Source of the DNA: Planctomycetota bacterium
GTDB lineage: Bacteria; Planctomycetota; Phycisphaerae; Sedimentisphaerales; Anaerobacaceae
DNA length: 7,808 nt
Reading direction: 5' to 3'
Assembly (NCBI GenBank): GCA_026386835.1
Contig: JAPLMV010000195.1
Location: 1 to 7,808, forward strand
Of this stretch, positions 1 through 7,172 are shown one piece after another; position 1 is the stretch's first letter, and every line of letters starts with the position of its first letter. Made by a program: the position numbers and the translations under genes. The notes under the pieces were generated by a model. It had not been told where the DNA came from, ran no database searches, and was given only the letters and a program-made list of their open reading frames with translations.

Positions 1-227
1 ACCAAATCTGAAAAACCGTTCTTCCGCAATGCTCGTATCGCTCCATCCAATTGCCAGGGGGTCGTATTTGCGCCAGGATACATCAGATGCCACGAGAGAT
101 TGTTCTTCAGTATCGTCGCTGCCTTTTTATCGAGAACGCCCCCCACATCCGCCATTTCCATTACTTTAACGACATCTTCAATAACACTTTCCGGCTTTGT
201 CCGTATTATCGCTACCTTACTGCTCAT
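1..227 (-). CDS. DUF362-like protein, N-terminal part only
   Basis: The ATG at 227..225 opens a frame that stays open to the window edge (75 codons visible). The preceding sequence GGTGAAGGAGCAGGG is a purine-rich ribosome binding region. The peptide starts MSSKVAIIRTKPESVIEDVV and carries LSWHLMYPGANTTPW at residues 44-58. From memory this matches the N-terminus of DUF362-domain proteins found in polysaccharide loci, which typically read 'KVAIVRTxPExVLED...NISWxxxYPAxSTxPWQLxG'. DUF362 proteins are poorly characterised, and some members carry ferredoxin-like Fe-S motifs. No cysteine is visible in this portion. The start overlaps the end of the extended reading frame of the upstream DUF2723-like gene by 11 nt (217..227), so the two are probably co-transcribed and translationally coupled. 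The role in glycan synthesis is inferred only from position. Confidence 0.72.
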   Translation of the reverse strand, partial: MSSKVAIIRTKPESVIEDVVKVMEMADVGGVLDKKAATILKNNLSWHLMYPGANTTPWQLDGAIRALRKNGFSDL

Positions 228-456
228 TTTTAATCCCTGCTCCTTCACCTTTTTGACTCATTCGCCATATAACACCCTGCTGCTTGAACGAATATTTTTT
301 AAGCCAGTCGGACGTAATATATCCTGCAACCGGAGAAACTACATAAAAAGGCCGCTCACCAACAAGTTTATCGATATCCTGGTATTTGTCCATATTGTTT
401 GCGGATGCATGCTCAGTAATAACTGTAACGCCTGTATATCTGCTCTTAACCTGCAG
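217..456 (-). pseudogene. C-terminal tail of the DUF2723-like gene, beyond the in-frame TAA
   Basis: Directly after the TAA at 459..457 the same frame remains open for 79 codons to a second TAA at 219..217. The tail reads LQVKSRYTGVTVITEHASAN... and ends ...KLVGERPFYVVSPVAGYITSD, WLKKYSFKQQGVIWRM and a charged end. This resembles the C-terminal soluble domain of DUF2723 proteins, where a 'PLLYxQxVxGxRPDVxVI' segment is followed by 'grPvYvVspvpgY' (family pattern from memory). Read across the stop, the protein would be about 514 residues, with PLLY joined to LQVKSRYTGVTVI at the expected spacing. The tail fills exactly the space to the next gene and overlaps its ATG by 11 nt. TAA is an ordinary stop elsewhere in this operon (gmd ends in TAA), so code reassignment is unlikely. 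Nonsense mutation, rare readthrough or a base-call error remain possible. Confidence 0.7.
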
Positions 457-1761
457 TTAATATAGAAGGGGATAAACCGTAGTGCCTTCGGCATAAATAA
501 TCGCATTGTCGCCGGCCGTCCTCAAGGCTTCTACGGCAAATCGTTCAGGCCCATTATTGCCGTTTTGCCACGGCATCAGAAAATACGCATAATCATCGCG
601 GTAAGGAATCGTTCTTTTTGTCCCAAGATTAAAATGCGCTTTTTTCGCCAGGGTTGGAGCGACTGCATAAAAACAAACAGGAATTAACGCAAAAATCAGT
701 GCTGCATAACCCAGATACATTCGATTATACTTTTTACTCAGATATTCAAATCCCGCTGCGAAAAAAATCGGTACAAGACAATAAAATGGAATAAAAAAGG
801 CATATCTGTCCGGCACTGTGTATCTGGCCGCAAAGACAAAATACAAAAACAATACCGCCAGAAGCACATAAGTAAATGCTCTGTCGGTCGCAACTCGGCA
901 GGCATAATAAAGCCCGATGAAAAAAAACAGGATATTCGGCGTAGGATAGTTAAGGCCAAAAAACATAAGGTTTTCCTTTAGCATCCGTCCCGTGATGCGC
1001 GTATTGAGTACCGCACTATTCCAGTTTTGACCAAAAACCGCCGAAGCAAAAGTTCCCGTAATATCACCGGTTTGAATTGCGGCCTTGATTATCAGATATT
1101 CATACGGCAGTGCGCCGAGCAGCCACAATCCCGCCGTTGCAGCTACATCGCTCCAGCGTATCCGTTTTTTGAACAGCAACCAAAAAATAAAAACAACATA
1201 ACACGCCATTGCAATAGAAGCCCACACATGATTCGCAATTGCAAGGCCGTTTGTCACCGCCAGAAAATAGAGATATTTCTTTTGTTCCGTTCTGAAATAC
1301 TGCAAAAGCAGCAGCAATTCAGTAATCAAAAACATTCCACCGAGCGTATATACCTCTGCAATTACCGCATGCTGCCAGAAGGTGTGTGATACCGCAAAAA
1401 TGGCTGCTCCAATAATTGCCGGCCAGTTTGTACCCAGCCATAATCGAATCAGTAGAAACAGATTCGCTACTGCTATCGCAGCCGAAACCGCGGAAATCAG
1501 ATTTATTCTGTACGCAAAATCACCAAACGGTATTTGTTTTACTGCTATGCCGACAAGATGATACAACGGGTGCGCAAGCGCAAGGCCGAGCCTGCCCTCA
1601 ATGTCATTGTGCCATATTCGATATTGATACATCCCGCCATCCTGCCACATGGCACCAGGAGCGCAACTAATTACATAAAACACAATCGCCGCCGCAAGCA
1701 CGACAAAATAATATAGTGCTGTATGCGTGTTTGTTTTTATGCTGCTATTGTCCTGCTGCAT
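457..1761 (-). CDS. DUF2723-like (GT-C/POMT-like) polytopic membrane protein, stopped early by in-frame TAA
   Basis: This is a multi-pass membrane protein of 434 residues before the stop. It has a short cytoplasmic N-terminus and a first membrane helix at about 16-34. The luminal/periplasmic loop that follows contains the acidic WQDGG (W39-D41) and HPLYH (64-68), and FWQHAVIAEVYTL lies further on. These are typical of the DUF2723 family, which is related to protein O-mannosyltransferases and other GT-C enzymes that use polyprenyl-phosphate sugars on the outer face of the inner membrane. I chose the ATG at 1761..1759. It lies one base after the TAG of the methyltransferase, whereas a longer frame to 1857 would overlap that gene by 95 nt and add a non-membrane leader. 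After PYRDDYAYFLMPWQNGNNG a soluble C-terminal domain begins. The frame then ends abruptly at TAA (459..457) after GTTVYPLLY, in the middle of that domain. The same frame continues, see the tail at 217..456. The acceptor and the sugar are unknown. Confidence 0.8.
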   Translation of the reverse strand: MQQDNSSIKTNTHTALYYFVVLAAAIVFYVISCAPGAMWQDGGMYQYRIWHNDIEGRLGLALAHPLYHLVGIAVKQIPFGDFAYRINLISAVSAAIAVANLFLLIRLWLGTNWPAIIGAAIFAVSHTFWQHAVIAEVYTLGGMFLITELLLLLQYFRTEQKKYLYFLAVTNGLAIANHVWASIAMACYVVFIFWLLFKKRIRWSDVAATAGLWLLGALPYEYLIIKAAIQTGDITGTFASAVFGQNWNSAVLNTRITGRMLKENLMFFGLNYPTPNILFFFIGLYYACRVATDRAFTYVLLAVLFLYFVFAARYTVPDRYAFFIPFYCLVPIFFAAGFEYLSKKYNRMYLGYAALIFALIPVCFYAVAPTLAKKAHFNLGTKRTIPYRDDYAYFLMPWQNGNNGPERFAVEALRTAGDNAIIYAEGTTVYPLLY

Positions 1762-1762
1762 C

Positions 1763-2392
1763 CTACAACCTGTTTCTATAAACCTGGACGGTTCGTTTGT
1801 GCTCAAACTCTCTGCTTTGCCAAACTTTTTCACACTTGTCACCAAAAATTGTCGCAAAGTTATGAAGGTATGTGTACTCTACTGAATCCACGACAATTAA
1901 TTTAACCTTATTATTCAATAGTAAATCCGCAAACTGCCGCTGCAATTCGTCGGGAGCAGTATTGTGTGTGAAATTCACCGCTATCAATACATCCGTGTCA
2001 CACCCCCGCACATCGCCGAAAGTCCCTTTGTGGAATTCAATCTTTTTGTGAAGCGATTTAGCTGCCAGGACAACATTTTCATCCACATCAAACCCTGTTC
2101 TCTGCCTGACCTTAATCCTGGCCAGTATCTCCCCAAGCCCGCAGCCGATTTCAACTACGTTTACCAGCCCCTCTTTTTCTATCAGCTCATTGACATATCT
2201 GCAAAGTTCAAGTGCGTAAGGCCTGTGCTCAATCGGCATAGTGTGCCACTTATCAAAATGGAACAGACGCTGCAAAAACCAGTAGTAAGGCCGTTTTACT
2301 AAACCTTTTACAAATATTAAAAGTCCGCCATTGGTCTGTATCTGTCTATATGTATCCAGCGGCGAAATAATTTTCTTTATGATATACCCCAT
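1763..2392 (-). CDS. class I SAM-dependent methyltransferase
   Basis: A 209-residue soluble protein. Motif I of Rossmann-type methyltransferases is seen as VVEIGCGLGEIL (residues 79-90, glycine-rich SAM loop G83-G87). An acidic strand-2 end follows (GFDVDE, D102/D104), and then LIAVNFTHN in the motif IV position. The N-terminal ~70 residues form a cap containing HFDKWHTMPIEHRPYA, which resembles the start of small methyltransferases of sugar or glycan loci. The substrate cannot be read from the sequence. Given its place between GDP-fucose synthase and a glycosyltransferase-like membrane protein, methylation of a glycan residue is a reasonable inference. It starts 15 nt after the fcl stop with a weak Shine-Dalgarno (AGTAG region). 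It ends in TAG one base before the next ATG, so translational coupling is likely. Confidence 0.8.
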   Translation of the reverse strand: MGYIIKKIISPLDTYRQIQTNGGLLIFVKGLVKRPYYWFLQRLFHFDKWHTMPIEHRPYALELCRYVNELIEKEGLVNVVEIGCGLGEILARIKVRQRTGFDVDENVVLAAKSLHKKIEFHKGTFGDVRGCDTDVLIAVNFTHNTAPDELQRQFADLLLNNKVKLIVVDSVEYTYLHNFATIFGDKCEKVWQSREFEHKRTVQVYRNRL

Positions 2393-2407
2393 TAATTTTT
2401 CTACTGA

Positions 2408-3361
2408 CTACTTCTTCAGTTTCTTTCTATCGGCAATATACCAGTCAACGGTAGCTTTCAGCCCATCATCGAAAGATGTCTTTGCTGTAAATCCAAAAAG
2501 CTTTTTCGCTCTTGTAGTATCAAGACACCTCCTCGGCTGACCGTCAGGCTTGGAGGCATCCCACTGAATCCGACCCTTGAAGCCGGTAATTTTGACAATT
2601 TTTTCAACAAGGTCCTTAATCTTTATCTCAAACCCGGCCCCGATATTGACAGGCTCGGGCCCGTTGAAAAATTCTGTCGCCAGCAAAATTCCCTCTGCTG
2701 CATCGGCAGCATAAATAAACTCTCGCGATGCCGTCCCTCTACCCCAGCATTCAATATTGTCTGCACCTGCCTCAATCGCATCCACACATTTTTTTATCAG
2801 CGCCGGTATAACATGGCTGCTCTGCGGGTCAAAATTGTCACGCGGGCCGTACAAATTTACCGGCAGCAAAAATATCGAATTAAAGCCGTACTCCGCACGA
2901 TATGCCTGCGACTGAACAAGCAGCATTTTCTTGGCCAGACCGTACGGGGCATTGGTTTCCTCCGGATACCCGTTCCAGATGTCATCTTCCTTGAACGGCA
3001 CCGGCGTAAATTTCGGATATGCGCAAACCGTGCCGATAGCTACAAACTTCTCAATATTGTTAAGCCGACCCTGCTCAATCAACTGCACGCCCATCATCAG
3101 ATTCTTATAGAAAAATTCACCAGGATGCATGCGATTTGCGCCAATTCCTCCGACAACCGCCGCCAGATGAATAACTATGTCCGGCTTCATATCTTTATAC
3201 ATCCGAACAACCTCATCCATCTTTACCAAATCGTAGTCTTCTATCTTCGGCACAAGTATATTTTTGCAGCCTCTTCTTTGCAGCCCCTCAATTACATAAC
3301 TGCCCAAAAACCCAGCCCCGCCCGTTACAACTATTCGCCTCTTTTTAAAAAAATCGCTCAT
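2408..3361 (-). CDS. fcl: GDP-L-fucose synthase (GDP-4-keto-6-deoxymannose epimerase/reductase)
   Basis: A 317-residue extended-SDR enzyme that converts GDP-4-keto-6-deoxy-D-mannose to GDP-L-fucose with NADPH in the cytoplasm, the step after Gmd. Visible features are the dinucleotide loop TGGAGFLG (G14, G17, G20); HLAAVVGGIGANRMHPGEF (65-83), highly typical of Fcl; GTVCAYP (110-116), with the conserved acid/base cysteine at C113; the YxxxK pair Y140/K144; and NLYGPRDNFDP followed by SSHVIPAL, with catalytic H183. Length matches the family. The usual active-site serine (SSCIYP in E. coli) is threonine here (T111). I chose the ATG at 3361 because MSDFFKKRRIVVTGGAGFLGS fits the family start. A TTG at 3376, five codons upstream, has a better-placed AGGA 7 nt before it and is the alternative. 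The gene is separated from gmd by the GT-C-like gene, although the two are often adjacent. Confidence 0.92.
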   Translation of the reverse strand: MSDFFKKRRIVVTGGAGFLGSYVIEGLQRRGCKNILVPKIEDYDLVKMDEVVRMYKDMKPDIVIHLAAVVGGIGANRMHPGEFFYKNLMMGVQLIEQGRLNNIEKFVAIGTVCAYPKFTPVPFKEDDIWNGYPEETNAPYGLAKKMLLVQSQAYRAEYGFNSIFLLPVNLYGPRDNFDPQSSHVIPALIKKCVDAIEAGADNIECWGRGTASREFIYAADAAEGILLATEFFNGPEPVNIGAGFEIKIKDLVEKIVKITGFKGRIQWDASKPDGQPRRCLDTTRAKKLFGFTAKTSFDDGLKATVDWYIADRKKLKK

Positions 3362-3394
3362 CTTTTCTTCTTTCAATAACCATTCCTGAATGCT

Positions 3395-4615
3395 TCAAAC
3401 CTGCTGCGCTCGCGGTTCAACTTTTACAAGGTTGGTCACCGTGTATGCAATAACTATAAGGATAAAAGGCATTATAGTGCACAGGAACCTCGCCTGCGCA
3501 TATATAAGAGAATGCCCTGCTGCAAAAACCAAAAATACGATTACGGCATGAATTATTTCCGGCGGAAGATTTCGGCGAAATTTCACCAAAGGATATATGC
3601 AAAAAAGTACGGCACTCAGTAGTAATGCCCCGGGCACGATGTAAAGCAATTGCAGGGGATTCTGATACTTGTAGGAATATGGAAAGTTCAAAAAGAGCCT
3701 CGACACATTTGCAGCCCAGTTATAAACCATCTTGACCGGATGATTAACGATATTCTCCAATGCCTGTTTTTTCAGCATCTCATCCTGCTTCATAAAATCT
3801 ACTTTTGCAAGCTCCTTAAAAAATGCCTTATGCCGGTACAGTTGCGGAACCGTCGCCACCTCAGCCTCCGATTTCCAATCCCCAAACTCTTCGGAATAGG
3901 GATTGGTCAGCCAATAAATCACCTGGCCGCTCGAATTTGCCCAGTAAAAAACCTTGCCGGTCAGTGAATATGTATAAAATAAATACGGCAAACAAAACAG
4001 CAGACCAATAGCATATACCAGTGATATCTTTCGACAAACAATACTCCACTTTGCCGCAATCAATCCCAACAGCAGCATAGCCAGCACCACATATCCGAAG
4101 AATACCTTTGTCAAGGCGGCAAATGCACAGAAAACCCCTGCCAGAAACATATAGCGGTATCGCCCCGTTTTAAACCATTTCATCATAAACATCGCAAAGA
4201 CAACCACCAGCAGCCGTACAAAAGGATCAGTCAATAGATACTGCATTTCCGCATAGAAAGGCGGATACAAACCGAATACGTATGAGAAAAATAAACTCAT
4301 TTTCTCCGAGGTATAGTTTCTAAGAATAACGAAAACAAAACATACCGTCAGGAACATAATAACAGGGTTGAGCGATTTGGCATAAATCCAGGGAATCTTG
4401 AAATATGCAAACGGAGTTAGGAATAACGGATACCCGGGCCCATTCCACAAAAATAATGTATCATGCGGAGCATAAAATCCTTTGGTAAGATTCTCTGCAT
4501 ACATCACATATCGCGACTGGTCACCCCATTCGAGAGATTTGTCTGCCAAAAACATGAAAACAAGCAAGTACAATACAAGAATCGGCAGCAGTTTCAAAAA
4601 AACTTTTCTGGTCAT
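3395..4615 (-). CDS. GT-C-like polytopic glycosyltransferase-type membrane protein
   Basis: A 406-residue hydrophobic protein with roughly ten or more predicted membrane helices. The first, at about 8-24, is followed by a loop with WGDQSRYVMYAENLTKG (30-46). Its acidic D32 sits where ArnT/PMT-like GT-C enzymes carry the catalytic Asp/Glu. WNGPGYPLF (57-65) is also characteristic of the PMT_2/GT39-GT83-like group, and TDPF follows in a later loop. Such enzymes move a sugar from polyprenyl-phosphate to an acceptor on the periplasmic side. Donor and acceptor cannot be told here. A larger extramembrane segment (roughly residues 235-300, SSGQVIYWLTNPYSEEFGD onward) precedes the last helices. The ATG lies 2 nt after the gmd TAA with no clear Shine-Dalgarno, which suggests translational coupling to gmd. 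It ends in TGA 33 nt before the fcl ATG. Confidence 0.72.
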   Translation of the reverse strand: MTRKVFLKLLPILVLYLLVFMFLADKSLEWGDQSRYVMYAENLTKGFYAPHDTLFLWNGPGYPLFLTPFAYFKIPWIYAKSLNPVIMFLTVCFVFVILRNYTSEKMSLFFSYVFGLYPPFYAEMQYLLTDPFVRLLVVVFAMFMMKWFKTGRYRYMFLAGVFCAFAALTKVFFGYVVLAMLLLGLIAAKWSIVCRKISLVYAIGLLFCLPYLFYTYSLTGKVFYWANSSGQVIYWLTNPYSEEFGDWKSEAEVATVPQLYRHKAFFKELAKVDFMKQDEMLKKQALENIVNHPVKMVYNWAANVSRLFLNFPYSYKYQNPLQLLYIVPGALLLSAVLFCIYPLVKFRRNLPPEIIHAVIVFLVFAAGHSLIYAQARFLCTIMPFILIVIAYTVTNLVKVEPRAQQV

Positions 4616-4617
4616 AA

Positions 4618-5622
4618 TTATTTGTAATGGTCCTTTAATATCTTTTCATGTTCGGCAAGCTGCCTATCCGCATCGGTCATCATCTTGGCAAGCTCTTTAA
4701 ATGTCACCTTCGGCTTCCACTTGAGAATCTTTCTCGCCTTGCCTGCGTCGCCCAGCAGCAGGTCAACCTCTGCAGGCCGTAAATATCTCTTGTCAATCTC
4801 AACATACTTATGCCAGTCAAGACCGAGATGTCCAAAAACCTCGTCAAGAAATTCTTTTACTGAATAAGTTTCGCCGGTAGCGATAACAAAATCATCCGGC
4901 CTTTCCTGCTGAAGCATCAGCCACATCGCCTCGACATAATCGCCTGCAAACCCCCAATCCCGCTTTGCATCAAGATTACCGAGATAAAGCTTACTCTGCA
5001 AACCAAGCTTGATACGGGTTGCAGCCCGCGTAATTTTTCGCGTAACAAATGTTTCGCCTCGCCTGGGCGACTCATGATTAAATAATATTCCATTGCACGC
5101 AAACAAACCGTATGCCTCGCGATAGTTCACCGTCTGCCAGAAAGCATATACCTTCGCACAGCCATAAGGACTTCGCGGATAGAACGGCGTCTTTTCCGTC
5201 TGCGGGGTTTCAACAATCTTGCCGTACATCTCGCTGCTGGAGGCCTGATAAAATTTAGCTGGTTTGTCCATTGAACGGACCGCCTCGAGCAGCCGAAGCG
5301 TTCCCAGCGCATCTGTGTTGACCGTATAAATGGGCATATCAAAACTTACCCGAACGTGGCTTTGAGCACCGAGGTTATAGACTTCGTCCGGCTTGATGTC
5401 TTTAAGAATAGTTGACAAATTGCCCCCGTCGGTCAAATCTCCATAAACAAGTCTAAGTTCAGGCTGATTGTGCGGGTCTTTATACAAATGTTCAATCCTG
5501 CCTGTGGAAAATGAGGAGCTTCGCCGCACAATCCCCCAAACATGATAACCTTTTTTCAGCAGCAGCTCCGCAAGATACGAACCATCCTGCCCTGTAATGC
5601 CGGTAATCAGCGCCTTTTTCAT
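4618..5622 (-). CDS. gmd: GDP-mannose 4,6-dehydratase
   Basis: A 334-residue extended-SDR enzyme that makes GDP-4-keto-6-deoxy-D-mannose from GDP-D-mannose, the first committed step to GDP-L-fucose (or GDP-rhamnose/perosamine). Family hallmarks are clear: GITGQDGSYL (8-17), the NADP-binding RRSSSFSTGRI (33-43), NLGAQSHVRVSF (83-94), QASSSEMYG (126-134) with the catalytic Ser/Glu pair (S129, E131; Thr-Ser-Glu in E. coli), YGCAK with Y153/K157, and NHESPRRGETFVTRKI. FAGDYVEAMWLMLQ and RPAEVDLLLGD lie in the substrate domain. Length is slightly below the E. coli enzyme. The start overlaps the upstream epimerase stop (ATGA, 5619..5622), with a good ribosome site AGAGAGGA about 10 nt upstream. The fcl gene two genes downstream points to fucose as the end product. 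Confidence 0.96.
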   Translation of the reverse strand: MKKALITGITGQDGSYLAELLLKKGYHVWGIVRRSSSFSTGRIEHLYKDPHNQPELRLVYGDLTDGGNLSTILKDIKPDEVYNLGAQSHVRVSFDMPIYTVNTDALGTLRLLEAVRSMDKPAKFYQASSSEMYGKIVETPQTEKTPFYPRSPYGCAKVYAFWQTVNYREAYGLFACNGILFNHESPRRGETFVTRKITRAATRIKLGLQSKLYLGNLDAKRDWGFAGDYVEAMWLMLQQERPDDFVIATGETYSVKEFLDEVFGHLGLDWHKYVEIDKRYLRPAEVDLLLGDAGKARKILKWKPKVTFKELAKMMTDADRQLAEHEKILKDHYK

Positions 5623-6590
5623 AATACTGATTCCTCTCTAAAGCTTTTGATAATTATTTTCAGCGTATCATCCAAACCTGTCACGGGCTTCCATCCAATC
5701 GCATCACCGATTCGCTCCAGACTCGGCACACGTCTCATCATATCGTCGATAGGCTTGCCGTACGCCGTCTCATAAGGTATAAATTCCTTTTTGCTTTTGC
5801 TGCCGGTCATCCAGATGATTTTATCCGCAAGCGCCTCGATGGTGATTTCTTCCGTCGAGCCGATATTATACACTCTCCCCGTTGCCTTTGGACAGTTCAT
5901 TAAATTCATAACTGCATCGATAAGGTCACCGACATAGCAGAAGCATCGCCTTTGCTGACCTGTGCCGTATATATGGAGCGGTTCATTCTTCAATGCCTGC
6001 CCAACAAAACGCGGCACCACCATCCCGTAAAGACCCGTTTGCCTGGGCCCAATCGTGTTAAAAAACCTGCCTATCACCACAGGCAAATCATACTGCTGGT
6101 AAAACGCAAACCCCAAAAACTCATCTATCGCCTTGCTGCACGCATAAGACCATCGCGACAAACTCGTACTGCCAAGCACAAGGTCATCGTCTTCATGGAA
6201 TGGCACTGTTTCGCTCTTGCCGTAAACTTCGCTTGTCGAAGCAATCAGGATTTTTCTTTTGAACTTATTTACAACATCCAGCACCACTTCCGTGCCGCCG
6301 ATATTGGTCTCTATTGTGTGTACCGGCCTGTCGGCTATCAGCTTTACTCCGACCGCCGCTGCCAGATGAAATACAATATCGCATTGCTCGACCAGTGTTT
6401 CCATCAAAGTTGCGTTTAGGATGTCGCCTTCGACAAAATTGAACCTGCGGTGCTTCTTAAAACTCTCAATATTCTTCAGACTGCCGGTGCTCAGATTATC
6501 GACCGCTGCTACATCGTATCCATCTTTAAGCAACCGCTCCGCCAGATGAGACCCGATAAACCCCGCCCCGCCGGTAATTAATGCTTTCAT
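5619..6590 (-). CDS. NAD-dependent nucleotide-sugar epimerase/dehydratase (extended SDR)
   Basis: A 323-residue extended short-chain dehydrogenase, first gene of the operon. It shows the Rossmann loop TGGAGFIGSH (G7, G10, G13), D31 at the end of strand 2 (favouring NAD over NADP), HLAAAVGVKLIADRP (75-89), the active-site STSEVYG (118-124, T119) and YACSK (Y149/K153). Further on are GRFFNTIGPRQTGLYGMVVP and a C-terminal DDMMRRVPSLERI. The overall pattern fits the UDP-glucose 4-epimerase/UDP-glucuronate decarboxylase group. From sequence alone I cannot say whether it epimerises or decarboxylates. It is distinct from the Gmd and Fcl steps, so it likely provides another sugar for the same glycan. 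The ATG (6590..6588) stands at the natural family start; the upstream GGGATT is only a weak ribosome site. No convincing promoter is visible directly upstream. Confidence 0.88.
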   Translation of the reverse strand: MKALITGGAGFIGSHLAERLLKDGYDVAAVDNLSTGSLKNIESFKKHRRFNFVEGDILNATLMETLVEQCDIVFHLAAAVGVKLIADRPVHTIETNIGGTEVVLDVVNKFKRKILIASTSEVYGKSETVPFHEDDDLVLGSTSLSRWSYACSKAIDEFLGFAFYQQYDLPVVIGRFFNTIGPRQTGLYGMVVPRFVGQALKNEPLHIYGTGQQRRCFCYVGDLIDAVMNLMNCPKATGRVYNIGSTEEITIEALADKIIWMTGSKSKKEFIPYETAYGKPIDDMMRRVPSLERIGDAIGWKPVTGLDDTLKIIIKSFREESVL

Positions 6591-6611
6591 GCTAATCCCA
6601 ATGTTTTGACT

Positions 6612-6718
6612 GTACGCTGTACGCTATTCTATGTTTAGACTCCGTCCCCGTCGGTTGCCCCAAAAAAGCACAACTCGCTACTTATGTCCTATACGCTAAA
6701 CGCTATATGCTGTACGCT
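6612..6718. repeat. two short arrays of 7-nt RTACGCT units
   Basis: Two tandem GTACGCT units lie at 6612..6625. Four more units, ATACGCT, AAACGCT, ATATGCT and GTACGCT, lie at 6691..6718. Between them is non-repeated sequence. The arrays sit immediately upstream of the operon's first gene, so they would be in its leader or promoter region. Similar 'ACGCTATACGCT' phrases occur between genes in many environmental genomes (recollection). No function is known to me. Confidence 0.75.
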
Positions 6719-6881
6719 GTTCTTATAACATAAGTATCGGCAAATAAAGAACATAGCTTTAAGAAAGATAGGCCTCCAATGGTCACTCAAACCGTATTTT
6801 TAGATAGCATCTATACGCCCCCCTGGTCCTATAAGTTCAAAAGCCGCTAAGGGTGCACGGCAAAAGAAATTCAAAAGTTAA

Positions 6882-6896
6882 TCCGCCTGCGGCGGA
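6882..6896. repeat. GC-rich hairpin, 6-bp stem with 3-nt loop
   Basis: TCCGCC-TGC-GGCGGA is a perfect inverted repeat in AT-rich surroundings. Read on the minus strand, the stem is followed by TTAACTTTTGAATTTC, which is only loosely T-rich. Terminator function is therefore weakly supported, and no gene ends nearby on either strand. It could be an interspersed palindromic element. Confidence 0.5.
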
Positions 6897-6904
6897 GTTG
6901 CGAG

Positions 6905-6950
6905 ATTGCCAAATTCCAATTTTCGATTGCCAATTTCAGATTGTTAAATT
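6905..6950. repeat. three degenerate copies of an ATTGCCAAATT word
   Basis: ATTGCCAAATT (6905..6915), ATTGCCAATTT (6926..6936) and ATTGTTAAATT (6940..6950) recur within 46 bases. They are non-coding in all frames as far as I can see, and form part of the repeat-rich spacer between the divergent genes. Confidence 0.55.
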
Positions 6951-6956
6951 GGGCAA

Positions 6957-6973
6957 GATTTTCAAGGAAAATC
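6957..6973. repeat. small perfect hairpin GATTTTC-AAG-GAAAATC
   Basis: A 7-bp perfect inverted repeat with a 3-nt loop. The stem is AT-rich and lacks a following T-run on either strand, so I do not call it a terminator. It may be a chance structure or a protein-binding palindrome. Confidence 0.35.
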
Positions 6974-7022
6974 GCTGTTACTCGTTAGCAGGTAAGTAGT
7001 TAGGGCGAATTTTTGGAGTTGC

Positions 7023-7158
7023 AAAAAGTGACAAAAACTGACACGAATTGAGCATTTTTTGACAAAAATCGTTCACTTTTTAACCGTTTTTTACACTTTT
7101 TTACAAAAATAATCAGCTTTTTTACACCCCTGTTAAAAAAAGTATACCCGTGTTAAAA
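7023..7158. repeat. AT-rich block with repeated TGACAAAAA, T6ACA and ACCCNTGTTAAAA words
   Basis: TGACAAAAA occurs at 7029..7037 and 7060..7068. An inverted pair AAAAAGTGA/TCACTTTTT brackets them (7023..7031 and 7073..7081). TTTTTTACA occurs three times, starting at 7087, 7097 and 7118. ACCCCTGTTAAAA (7126..7138) recurs as ACCCGTGTTAAAA (7146..7158). No open frame of coding character is present. Confidence 0.5.
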
Positions 7159-7172
7159 TGGATAAAACTTTC

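Noticed and set aside
457..459. Recoded stop (pyrrolysine or selenocysteine)
   Set aside because: Those use TAG and TGA, whereas this codon is TAA. No associated structure or machinery is visible.
100..465. 121-codon plus-strand open frame
   Set aside because: It lies antisense to the DUF362 start and the DUF2723 tail, both of which read as family-like protein on the minus strand.
1762..1857. Upstream extension of the DUF2723-like gene to 1857
   Set aside because: It would overlap the methyltransferase by 95 nt and add a polar leader. The ATG at 1761 sits right at the junction, as at other junctions of this operon.
3362..3376. TTG start of fcl at 3376
   Set aside because: It has a reasonable AGGA upstream, but the ATG at 3361 gives the usual N-terminus of the family. 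Kept only as an alternative.
6591..6840. Promoter for the operon on the minus strand (e.g. TTGGAG, 18-nt spacer, TATGTT)
   Set aside because: Boxes match the consensus only at about 3/6 and 4/6. Several equally weak pairs occur in this AT-rich stretch, so none can be chosen.
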